DNA of 64,000 nucleotides from a virus, in the IMG/VR virus record IMGVR_UViG_3300029826_000001, positions 1-64,000 of that record. One strand, 5' to 3'. Below, piece by piece: positions 1 through 6,277 of the stretch. Numbering within the stretch: position 1 is the stretch's first letter; each line of letters begins with the position of its first letter. The notes beneath the pieces are model-generated. The model saw nothing but the letters and a program-made list of their open reading frames with translations. It was not told the DNA's origin and ran no database searches. Position numbers and translations under genes: made by a program.

Positions 1-12
1 CGGAGGTGGAAG

Positions 13-192
13 ATGGAACTAAAGCAAAAAGATAGCACTTGGAGAATCACTGTATTGTCAAACAAGAACAAGATTATTGTTGATAGGTTTGGTATGGTGA
101 ACATCACAAGAGGTCAGCATTATGGACTTACTAAGCTAAAGAAAGAGATTGTAGAGAGAGAGTACGAGATTCCAGAAGGAGTAAAGATATGA
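13..192 (+). CDS. Small hypothetical protein, 59 aa
   Basis: Open frame from ATG 13 with a GGAGG ribosome site at 2-6, ending in a TGA that overlaps the next ATG (ATGA at 189). The 59-residue product is charged and lysine-rich, with no recognisable motif. Its compact coupling to the next gene and its place in the early gene bank support it as real. Function unknown. Confidence 0.7.
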   Translation: MELKQKDSTWRITVLSNKNKIIVDRFGMVNITRGQHYGLTKLKKEIVEREYEIPEGVKI

Positions 193-521
193 AAGACAGA
201 AGAGAGATTTATGAAGACTTGTATGACAACAAATTCCAAAGTGAGATAAGAAGTAGGTTGTATACAATCGAGACAGCCCTTGAGGTGTCGATGCATGACA
301 ATGATGCCGAATACATCAAGATGGTAATAGACAGAGAGTTTGACAAGGCTAGAAGAAAAGCAAACATCCATGCTGTTAAGAACACAGAGAATGAGTACAG
401 AAACCAGTGTGAAGATAAGATTGTTTTTGGAGATGGAACGCTAACCATCAAAGATACTGAAACCGATGATGTAATTTGTGAATATAGAATTGAAGGAGTT
501 GCGTTATGCAAGGAAAAATGA
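189..521 (+). CDS. Hypothetical early protein, 110 aa
   Basis: The start ATG overlaps the stop of the preceding gene, and the end overlaps the next start by 16 bases, so translation is probably coupled. The N-terminal half is strongly charged and likely helical; the C-terminal 35 residues look like beta strands (DGTLTIKDTETDDVICEY). No family recognised. Confidence 0.75.
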   Translation: MKDRREIYEDLYDNKFQSEIRSRLYTIETALEVSMHDNDAEYIKMVIDREFDKARRKANIHAVKNTENEYRNQCEDKIVFGDGTLTIKDTETDDVICEYRIEGVALCKEK

Positions 522-763
522 CAGTAAGTGAATTTTATGATTTTTTGGATGAGCATGGTGTGAAAGAAAAATTCATTGAAGAGTACAAAGAGCTAAAATC
601 ACCTCGTGATGATATTGATGTTGAAGTATCTCTTTACTTGAGAAAGAATCTTTCACCGATTCTATACATGACTGATTTTTGTAGTGATAGGGCAGACTGG
701 AATCATCTTGATGATTTGTTTGATTTAAAGATTAGAGGTATGTTGCGTAATGAGTCAGTTTGA
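506..763 (+). CDS. Hypothetical acidic protein, 85 aa
   Basis: Starts inside the end of the previous gene and overlaps the next gene by 14 bases. Small and acidic, with a predicted helical N-terminus (VSEFYDFLDEHG) and a C-terminal aspartate-rich stretch. No catalytic motif seen. Probably one of the small host-takeover or accessory proteins of the early operon. Confidence 0.7.
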   Translation: MQGKMTVSEFYDFLDEHGVKEKFIEEYKELKSPRDDIDVEVSLYLRKNLSPILYMTDFCSDRADWNHLDDLFDLKIRGMLRNESV

Positions 764-1043
764 AATAGTGTACTATGGTCTAGGTCTCATCAGTTTTCTT
801 GTTGCTTTAAGTGCATTGCTGTATCACATGACTGGACAAAGAAACCACAATATAAACATGAAGGCAATAAGACTTGTTGGTGAATCTGCATTCATGTCTA
901 TCGAGGATGTTGCTAACGCTGAAATTTATTTCAAAGAAAACGAGAGAGTTATTCCAAAAGATAGATATGAGGTAGCAATGAACTTATTCGAACTCAGAAG
1001 GTCAATCCTACAGAAACAGCAAGAACAAACAAAGGATGTGTGA
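750..1043 (+). CDS. Small single-pass membrane protein, 97 aa
   Basis: One hydrophobic segment at about residues 6-25 (YYGLGLISFLVALSALLYHM) is followed by a charged soluble tail, giving a predicted single-pass inner-membrane protein. It overlaps both neighbours by a few bases, which suggests translational coupling. Function unknown; membrane placement is inferred from hydrophobicity only. Confidence 0.72.
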   Translation: MSQFEIVYYGLGLISFLVALSALLYHMTGQRNHNINMKAIRLVGESAFMSIEDVANAEIYFKENERVIPKDRYEVAMNLFELRRSILQKQQEQTKDV

Positions 1044-1573
1044 TGACAGATAATGATTTACTAAATTACTTTGTTGGCATATGGGGTAGAATGCAGTTAT
1101 CCATGAAAGAGGTAGGTCTTGTTAATGACAGAGGTGATGTAATAAAGTCAAAATGGTCTAAACTAGACAAAGAGGCTGTTGATATATACTTACACCTAGA
1201 CAGTGTTATTGAAGCTTACAAGAAGAAATTATGTGTCACAACCAAAGAAATAATTTTTAAACGAACAGCAGTAACGGATGATATTGTCAAAAAGCTGATT
1301 AACGATAATAAGCAAGTCAACAATCACTTGCTTGCTATGTTCTTGTATCAGAACTACTTGTTTGATATAGCATCTAAGTCAGAGCAGATTCTTATGATGA
1401 AAAAGGTTCAGAGTCAGGTTGATGACTACCCGACAGATACAGAGCACTACAATTCCATAAGAAAGAATACAGCTTGGATAGCAGATAACATCTGGAGACA
1501 GTTCACTGGTAAGGCACAGCTGAGTGATGAAGTAAGAAGAGCGAATGCAAAAAGGTTCATGAAGAATAAGTAA
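1043..1573 (+). CDS. Hypothetical protein, 176 aa
   Basis: ATG 1043 is preferred over a GTG three bases upstream because AAAGGA sits at a normal distance. The product is largely helical and mixed-charge with a basic C-terminal end (RRANAKRFMKNK), which could contact nucleic acid. No family recognised. It is the last gene before the early promoter at 1576. Confidence 0.7.
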   Translation: MTDNDLLNYFVGIWGRMQLSMKEVGLVNDRGDVIKSKWSKLDKEAVDIYLHLDSVIEAYKKKLCVTTKEIIFKRTAVTDDIVKKLINDNKQVNNHLLAMFLYQNYLFDIASKSEQILMMKKVQSQVDDYPTDTEHYNSIRKNTAWIADNIWRQFTGKAQLSDEVRRANAKRFMKNK

Positions 1574-1575
1574 TA

Positions 1576-1629
1576 TTTAAGCCAATAAATGATATGATTA
1601 ATGTATCCAAAAAACCAACAAAAAGGATG
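1576..1629 (+). promoter_or_regulatory. Early-type promoter and leader P1
   Basis: TTTAAG at 1576-1581, an 11-base spacer, and a -10 box TATGAT at 1593-1598. The leader holds AAAACCAACA at 1611-1620, extending to AACCAACAAA, a 10-base complement of the apical loop of the 43.2 kb RNA. A weak ATCC/GGAT stem (1605-1608 with 1625-1628) brackets it. Drives the gene at 1634. Confidence 0.75.
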
Positions 1630-1633
1630 AATA

Positions 1634-1873
1634 ATGCTAACAAATGATATTAAAAAAGGAATGAGAGTAAAACTATCAAGTGGATGGTTTGGAACAATGT
1701 ACGATAATAAAAAAGGGAACACAAGGGTTGTTGATGTAGAGGGAGACTTCCACGAAATAGGAAGTGTTTATGCTTGGGATATTGTAGCTGTAAATGTTGA
1801 TAATGTCTGGCATGGTATCGAACTCACACCAAAGCAACTTAAAGCAAAAACAGACATAGAGAAAATGTTTTAA
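1634..1873 (+). CDS. Hypothetical beta-rich protein, 79 aa
   Basis: First gene behind promoter P1, with AAAAGGA upstream of ATG 1634. The product looks like a small beta barrel (KKGMRVKLSSGWFGTMYDNK, followed by further strands), a shape common in short phage proteins of KOW/SH3-like type. That fold assignment is inference from pattern only. Function unknown. Confidence 0.75.
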   Translation: MLTNDIKKGMRVKLSSGWFGTMYDNKKGNTRVVDVEGDFHEIGSVYAWDIVAVNVDNVWHGIELTPKQLKAKTDIEKMF

Positions 1874-1882
1874 GGAGACAGT

Positions 1883-2035
1883 GTGTATAAATATGTATCT
1901 TCGTTTTTAATAGGACTAGGAATAGGATTTTGTTTGTGTTTGATTATGCTTAACCTTCATGCACATCATGAGATTAAAAAGAGTGAAAATATCACGCTAA
2001 AAAAATACTGGGATGGAGAAATGAAAGGTGAGTAG
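1883..2035 (+). CDS. Short membrane protein with GTG start, 50 aa
   Basis: GTG 1883 follows TAAGGAGA at 1871-1878 at good spacing. The 50-residue frame has one hydrophobic helix at about residues 6-24 (glycine- and leucine-rich) and a charged C-terminus, so a single-pass membrane peptide is predicted. It overlaps the next gene by eight bases. It could be a small toxin, an anti-receptor or a holin-like peptide; nothing decides between them. Confidence 0.6.
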   Translation: MYKYVSSFLIGLGIGFCLCLIMLNLHAHHEIKKSENITLKKYWDGEMKGE

Positions 2036-2510
2036 AATACAGAAGAGAAACAAGGTAAAGTATGATATCAATAAGATTAAGCGAAAAGTCAAAAGAACAT
2101 ATAGACCAGATGAGAGACTTGCAAAAGAAATTGAAAACTACAAGGCATTCTCGGATGAGATACAGAAGTGGGTTGATGAAAATGCAGAAGACGATACTTA
2201 TGTGCTATCTCTTGAAGCGGATGGGGTTACTACACATCTATTCTGCGAAACAGACAAGAATGACCCGTTCCCTATGATTTTATACAGAATCAATAGTTCT
2301 TTGGACGGTGTAATAAGAGGCTCAAAAGACGAAATAAACGCTCTTTTGTATGAAGTCAATATACAACCTACCTTTCAAGAGGGATTAACCCTTAAAATCC
2401 TTTCTACGTTGTTTCTACAGAACGATAGAGTTGATTCAATGAGAAAAGCACTCGAAAAGTACAAGATAGCACTAAAAGAAGAAAGAAAAATGCTATCCGA
2501 AAAGCGATAG
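2028..2510 (+). CDS. Hypothetical protein, 160 aa, GTG start
   Basis: GTG 2028 lies inside the end of the small membrane gene (coupled). The N-terminal 25 residues are very basic (IQKRNKVKYDINKIKRKVKR), suggesting nucleic-acid contact. The middle is a mixed alpha/beta region and the C-terminus a charged helix. An alternative short frame at 2062 is a shadow. No family recognised. Confidence 0.7.
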   Translation: MSRIQKRNKVKYDINKIKRKVKRTYRPDERLAKEIENYKAFSDEIQKWVDENAEDDTYVLSLEADGVTTHLFCETDKNDPFPMILYRINSSLDGVIRGSKDEINALLYEVNIQPTFQEGLTLKILSTLFLQNDRVDSMRKALEKYKIALKEERKMLSEKR

Positions 2511-2530
2511 AAAAAGTATATAATTCATAT

Positions 2531-2554
2531 TGGGGTTGTTACTGTTCAACCCCA
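2531..2554 (+). terminator. Strong hairpin, probable terminator
   Basis: TGGGGTTG (2531-2538) and CAACCCCA (2547-2554) form a perfect 8-bp, GC-rich stem with an 8-base loop, just after the stop at 2510, followed by a T/C-rich GACTTTCTTC. This position fits a terminator of the 1576-2510 transcript, although there is no clean run of T. Confidence 0.55.
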
Positions 2555-2580
2555 GACTTTCTTCATCAAAGTTCTTCTTG

Positions 2581-2642
2581 TATAATGCACTGTAGGGAGT
2601 TTCCCTATGGTGTCTTCGTTTTAAGCCAAACATTGTTATGAT
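2581..2642 (+). promoter_or_regulatory. Tandem promoters before the 2660 gene, including P2
   Basis: A first -10 box TATAAT is at 2581-2586; its transcript would begin with the hairpin TAGGGA/TCCCTA (2593-2607). A second promoter of the early type follows: TTTAAG 2620-2625, 11-base spacer, TATGAT 2637-2642. Unlike most early leaders, this one has no AACCAAC element. Confidence 0.6.
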
Positions 2643-2659
2643 TCAATCAAGGTAGGAAT

Positions 2660-2887
2660 ATGAATAGCTCAAAAACATTTGCAAAACCGACACCATCTTC
2701 TCTATTGAAGAATGCTTTTATTGAGTATGGTGAAGTAACTAAGAATCCATCACAGCTAATGTTTAATGGCGAATCCTATATTTTAAAAGAGAAAAGCAAA
2801 GAGTTGTTCTTCGGTAGTGAAGATGAAGTTGTTGATTATCTAAGAAGTGAGATTCGTAAGCATGATAGTGAAGATACTGAGATGTGA
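2660..2887 (+). CDS. Hypothetical protein, 75 aa
   Basis: ATG 2660 follows GGTAGGAAT, a weak ribosome site, directly behind promoter P2. The acidic C-terminus overlaps the next gene. Pattern of alternating beta strands and helices (MFNGESYILKEKSKELFFG). No family recognised. Confidence 0.68.
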   Translation: MNSSKTFAKPTPSSLLKNAFIEYGEVTKNPSQLMFNGESYILKEKSKELFFGSEDEVVDYLRSEIRKHDSEDTEM

Positions 2888-3416
2888 GGTATGTAATACA
2901 ATCCTTGATGGCTCAAAGAAGACAAACTGTGGCTCCAAAAAATGCAAGGCAACCATAGCAAGAAGACGCTACAAAAAAAGAAGAGAAAACAAGCTCCTAA
3001 AGAGACCATGCCCTTGTTGTGGAAAGATAATCCCAAATACAGAAGATAAATATTGTTCAGATATGTGCCTTGTTCGATGTGACGGAATAAGTCCTAGTGA
3101 AGAAAGGTACATCAACACCCATAAGTACAATATAGTGAAACTTGCGAGTCTAGCAAGGCTACTTCCAGAAAATAGAAAAAGACTAAGAGAAATAGAGGAC
3201 AGACTAAGAAGAAAGTATAGTGCAAGATACCATTTCAGCTTACCGATGAACACCCTATTGAAAGAGTTCGGGTTCACAGAAGATTTGGATGTAATGTCGT
3301 ATGATTTATATTTGAATGGAATGTTAACTGGGTCAAGCTATCAAGAAGTAGCTTATGACCTCAGCATATATAGAAAGCTATTTGACTATGGTATTATTCT
3401 TGGATTTATCGAGTAA
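2862..3416 (+). CDS. Double zinc-finger protein, 184 aa
   Basis: Two cysteine clusters are visible: CEVC...C...C near residues 8-30 and CPCC...C...C near residues 50-72, separated by a very basic linker rich in K and R. This is the pattern of two treble-clef or ribbon zinc sites in a DNA- or RNA-binding protein. The C-terminal half is helical. ATG 2862 lies in the end of the previous gene; a GTG at 2847 is the alternative start. It ends tail-to-tail with the minus-strand gene, overlapping it by 11 bases. Likely a transcription or processing factor; function is inferred. Confidence 0.72.
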   Translation: MIVKILRCEVCNTILDGSKKTNCGSKKCKATIARRRYKKRRENKLLKRPCPCCGKIIPNTEDKYCSDMCLVRCDGISPSEERYINTHKYNIVKLASLARLLPENRKRLREIEDRLRRKYSARYHFSLPMNTLLKEFGFTEDLDVMSYDLYLNGMLTGSSYQEVAYDLSIYRKLFDYGIILGFIE

Positions 3417-3792
3417 TCTCTTTGTATACTTTTAGTATCTGTTTAGCCATATTATCAGTTCTACCTCTTGGTGAAGCAAGCCTCTTATTTTTCTCTATGT
3501 AGTCTATAAGTTCTTTCACATAAACGTTGTCCAGCTGTTTAACAGTGAGATTGTCAAGCCACTTGTATGTTTCACCTTTTATCTTTAGTGAATGCATGAT
3601 GTGTTGAGCCAAAGATATTCTCGATGCTCTAGGCATTGCACACTTGTTGTTTAGATATTGAGATATTTTGTTCTGAGTATGTCCAGATACCAAGTATGTA
3701 TCTTCTGATGATTGCATATCGTCTTTCATTTTTACTGCAAAGTGAAGAATTAATAGAATGTCTTTTTGCAGTATTAAATCAATGCTACCCAT
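3406..3792 (-). CDS. Putative DNA-binding regulator, only minus-strand protein gene
   Basis: 128 residues. A helix-turn-helix-like stretch is visible around SGHTQNKISQYLNN (about residues 36-49) followed by basic helices. It is the only protein gene in the window on the minus strand and has its own near-consensus sigma70 promoter (3811-3839). It starts at ATG 3792-3790 with AAAAAAGG six bases upstream. It is divergent from the early operon at 3935, the position typical of a phage repressor or anti-repressor. The regulator role is inference; it could also be an unrelated moron gene. Confidence 0.65.
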   Translation of the reverse strand: MGSIDLILQKDILLILHFAVKMKDDMQSSEDTYLVSGHTQNKISQYLNNKCAMPRASRISLAQHIMHSLKIKGETYKWLDNLTVKQLDNVYVKELIDYIEKNKRLASPRGRTDNMAKQILKVYKEITR

Positions 3793-3793
3793 A

Positions 3794-3839
3794 TTAAACC
3801 TTTTTTCATGATTATAGCAGAAAGGTTAAAACAAGTCAA
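3794..3839 (-). promoter_or_regulatory. Consensus sigma70 promoter with inverted-repeat operator candidate
   Basis: On the minus strand TTGACT (3839-3834) and TATAAT (3816-3811) are spaced by exactly 17 bases, the only full -35/-10 promoter noticed in the window. TTAAACCTTT (3794-3803) and AAAGGTTAAAA (3821-3831) form an inverted repeat flanking the -10 box, as an operator for autoregulation would. Confidence 0.7.
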
Positions 3840-3934
3840 TAATTGTTATGAATAAGTAAATATTAAGCCAATAATTACTATAATGCATTAAGCAAAAAAC
3901 CAACAAAGGTTACAAAATATCAAAAGGACTAGAT
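3833..3934 (+). promoter_or_regulatory. Early-type promoter and leader P3, with an upstream degenerate copy
   Basis: ATTAAG 3862-3867, 11-base spacer, TATAAT 3879-3884. The leader has AACCAACAAA from 3898 and GGACTAG at 3926-3932 just before ATG 3935. A diverged second copy (ACAAG, 11 bases, TATGAA) lies at 3831-3852 and overlaps the minus-strand -35 box, so the divergent promoters may compete. Confidence 0.75.
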
Positions 3935-4162
3935 ATGACAAAAACAGAGCAATTAAAACAGCTTATCGAAAACAACGAAATGGATAAGGCACTTTCACTT
4001 GCTAAGTCATTTAAGATTTGGGATAGAAAGGAGGATAAAGAGGTGGTTATATTGGCTCATGAGTGCAATGTTAACCCAGACTTTTACAGACAGATAGGAA
4101 AGGATGTTCCAGCTTGTATTGAGGCTGGAGTAAACACGCTGAAAAGAATTTACTTGGACTAG
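3935..4162 (+). CDS. Small conserved phage protein, 75 aa
   Basis: ATG 3935 follows the AAGGACTAGAT leader. The layout (a helical repeat reading DKALSLAKSF..., then FYRQIGKD and a final helix AGVNTLKRIY) resembles a small protein seen in the early regions of many phages whose role is not known; this resemblance is from memory, not a search. Followed 10 bases later by the next gene with AGGAGG. Confidence 0.75.
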   Translation: MTKTEQLKQLIENNEMDKALSLAKSFKIWDRKEDKEVVILAHECNVNPDFYRQIGKDVPACIEAGVNTLKRIYLD

Positions 4163-4172
4163 GAGGTTTATT

Positions 4173-4400
4173 ATGATGAGTGTAAATTTTATTATGGACT
4201 ACGAAAGTGGTATCGCATCAGATGTTGATACGTTGAAAAATTTTGCAGAAGGAATCAAAGACGGTTCTGTGTGGGGTCTTCAGGGTCACTACGGAAGAAC
4301 TGCAAAAGCAATGATTGATGATGGATGGATTGAGCGTAATGGTGAGCTTACTGAAAAGGCTCTTGAATTTATAGCAGATGAGGAGATTGATAGTGAATAA
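4173..4400 (+). CDS. Small conserved phage protein, 75 aa
   Basis: AGGAGG lies six bases before ATG 4173. The core SVWGLQGHYGRTAKAMIDDG is a pattern I recognise from short proteins of many phages, of unknown role, often near dUTPase or recombination genes. The C-terminus is acidic and overlaps the dUTPase gene start. Confidence 0.75.
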   Translation: MMSVNFIMDYESGIASDVDTLKNFAEGIKDGSVWGLQGHYGRTAKAMIDDGWIERNGELTEKALEFIADEEIDSE

Positions 4401-4875
4401 TATACCAGTAAAGATTAAGGTTGAGACGGGTGGGCTTATCCCAGAATATAAAACAGATGGAGCTGGTTGTTTCGACCTATTTTCTCCAGATGATTATGTT
4501 TGGGAGACAGTAGCAATCGGTGGAGGTTTGGTTAAGGCAACTTGCGTGATTGACCTAAAAGTGAAGTTCGAGGTTCCAGACGGGTATATCATGAATATCT
4601 ACCCAAGAAGTGGTTGGGGGTTCAAGATGGACATTCAACTTGCAAATGGTACTGGTAAAATTGATTCAGACTACAGAGGAAATGTAGCGGTGAAACTCAT
4701 CACATATATTGAGAGAGATAGGTTGCCAGATTTAAGAAGAGGTGTTGGAATTGCTCAGGCTGAAATCATGCCAGTGTATAGAGCAGAGTTTGAGGTTGTC
4801 GATGATCTATCTGAGACAAATAGAGGTGAAGGAGGTTTTGGTTCCACTGGTCACCACAGAGAGCACAAGGAGTAA
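4393..4875 (+). CDS. dut: dUTPase (deoxyuridine 5'-triphosphate nucleotidohydrolase)
   Basis: Hydrolyses dUTP to dUMP and pyrophosphate, keeping uracil out of phage DNA. All five motifs of the trimeric dUTPase family are visible in order: AGCFDLFS (about 24-31), PRSGWGFK (about 71-78, the phosphate-binding Ser), GKIDSDYRG (about 88-96, the catalytic Asp loop), GIAQAEI (about 118) and the glycine-rich C-terminal RGEGGFGSTG (about 144-153) that closes over the substrate. Length (160 aa) is normal. GTG 4393 is chosen because GAGGAG lies eight bases upstream; an in-frame ATG at 4378 would put the ribosome site inside the gene. Confidence 0.93.
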   Translation: MNNIPVKIKVETGGLIPEYKTDGAGCFDLFSPDDYVWETVAIGGGLVKATCVIDLKVKFEVPDGYIMNIYPRSGWGFKMDIQLANGTGKIDSDYRGNVAVKLITYIERDRLPDLRRGVGIAQAEIMPVYRAEFEVVDDLSETNRGEGGFGSTGHHREHKE

Positions 4876-4889
4876 GAATAGGAGGTATT

Positions 4890-5216
4890 ATGACTGATGA
4901 TGAAAAAAGAAAAAACCTATCCAAAAACATAGAATATCTAGCTGGACACTTTAGGTCTCATGCAATGCTATCAAGGCTGTTAAAATGTCCTCCTAAGTTT
5001 GTAAATAGGGCAGTAAATACACCAAATGAATTAAGTATTGCATCAACCGATTGTGCAAGTAAGTCTTTGTGTATATCAGAAGAAGTGCTTCTTGGGGATT
5101 TGAAAACATTCAAGAAGTCTGTAGCAAGATGGATAAAAGATAAAAAAAGGATGATAGATGATAGAAGAGAAAGTAGAACTAGAAGTAAAAGACCTAAAAG
5201 CTCCAGTGCTAGGTGA
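4890..5216 (+). CDS. Hypothetical basic protein, 108 aa
   Basis: GGAGG lies before ATG 4890. The first 75 residues are helical; the last 30 are extremely basic (RRESRTRSKRPKSSSAR), but that stretch is also read in another frame as the start of the next gene, so its composition may reflect overprinting. The 59-base overlap with the next gene is long. Function unknown. Confidence 0.65.
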   Translation: MTDDEKRKNLSKNIEYLAGHFRSHAMLSRLLKCPPKFVNRAVNTPNELSIASTDCASKSLCISEEVLLGDLKTFKKSVARWIKDKKRMIDDRRESRTRSKRPKSSSAR

Positions 5217-6222
5217 CATTCACTACCCAGTAACAGTTGTTGATATTGATGCACTTATAGATAAGTTCAAGAATATAAAAAATATTGACCTTGAAGATGA
5301 AAATGTGAAAGAACACTATGCTCTGATAAGAGATGGTCAAAGACAATTCCAGAAAGCAAGGACGGCTATCGAGACAGCTAGAAAAGAGTTCAAAGCTCCA
5401 GCTATTGCTTATGGCAAAAAAGTTGATGAGGTTGCAAAATCTCTTCAGGAAAAGATTGCTCCATATGAACAGTTCTTTGTAGAGCAGAGGAAGATTTATG
5501 ATGACCATGAAGCGAAGCTTAAAAAAGAAGCTGAAGAGGCAGAACGTAAGCGTATTGAGAAAATCAACAATAAGATTGATTTCATAAGAAACCTACCTCT
5601 TACACTTATTGATAAGTCGTCTGATGACATAAGGACATCTCTAAGTGATTTAAGAGCTGAGGACATAAACGATGAAACATACGAGGAGTTCACAGACATA
5701 GCAAAGCAAGTTCACGAGGTTACTTGTCTTACTCTTCAGAATATGGTTGATTCAAAAGCTGAAATCGAGCGTATAGAGAACCAAAGAAAAGAAGAGCTGA
5801 GAATACAGCAGGAAGAAAAAGAGAAGCTAAGAAAAGAAGCTGAAGAAGCAAGAAAAGCTCAAGAAGAGGCTGAAAGAAAACTAAAAGAACAAGCTGATGC
5901 AATCAGGGCTAAAGAAGAAGCAGAAGCAAAAGCAAAAGATGATAAAGAGATAAGAGTAAAAAGAGAAGAAGAAGAGGCGAGAATTGAAAGAGAAAAGAAA
6001 GAACAAGAGCAAAAAGAAAGAGATGAAGCAGAAGCAAGAAAAGCTCAAGAAGAGGCAAGAATCAAAGCTGAGTATGAAGCTAAGTCCGAGTCAATCAAGG
6101 AAGCTAGAAGAGAGTCAATCGAAGGCATTGCAACCATTTCTGGTCTAAGTAAAGTAAAAGCAAGAATGATTGTTGAGGCAATAGAGCAAGGTGAAGTTCC
6201 TCACATCAAATTCGAGCTATAA
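5158..6222 (+). CDS. DUF1351-like coiled-coil protein, 354 aa
   Basis: The N-terminal 100 residues match the pattern of DUF1351 proteins, usually encoded beside phage recombination genes (RecT/ERF and SSB). Residues 110-320 are a long, charged coiled coil of E, K, R and A. The last 30 residues (IEGIATISGLSKVKARMIVE) look like a helix-hairpin-helix DNA-binding end. Likely a DNA-metabolism accessory or structural scaffold protein. Unusually, it lies about 33 kb from recT here. Family call moderate, role inferred. Confidence 0.72.
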   Translation: MIEEKVELEVKDLKAPVLGDIHYPVTVVDIDALIDKFKNIKNIDLEDENVKEHYALIRDGQRQFQKARTAIETARKEFKAPAIAYGKKVDEVAKSLQEKIAPYEQFFVEQRKIYDDHEAKLKKEAEEAERKRIEKINNKIDFIRNLPLTLIDKSSDDIRTSLSDLRAEDINDETYEEFTDIAKQVHEVTCLTLQNMVDSKAEIERIENQRKEELRIQQEEKEKLRKEAEEARKAQEEAERKLKEQADAIRAKEEAEAKAKDDKEIRVKREEEEARIEREKKEQEQKERDEAEARKAQEEARIKAEYEAKSESIKEARRESIEGIATISGLSKVKARMIVEAIEQGEVPHIKFEL

Positions 6223-6242
6223 GTAGAAGCCCTAATATGTGC

Positions 6243-6248
6243 TATAAT
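6243..6248 (+). promoter_or_regulatory. Late-type promoter for the head operon
   Basis: TGTGCTATAAT ends at 6248, in the 55-base gap before the portal gene. It has an extended -10 (TGTG) and no TTTAAG element, unlike the early promoters. Confidence 0.6.
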
Positions 6249-6277
6249 GGTTTGAATAAAAATCATTGGAGCACATT

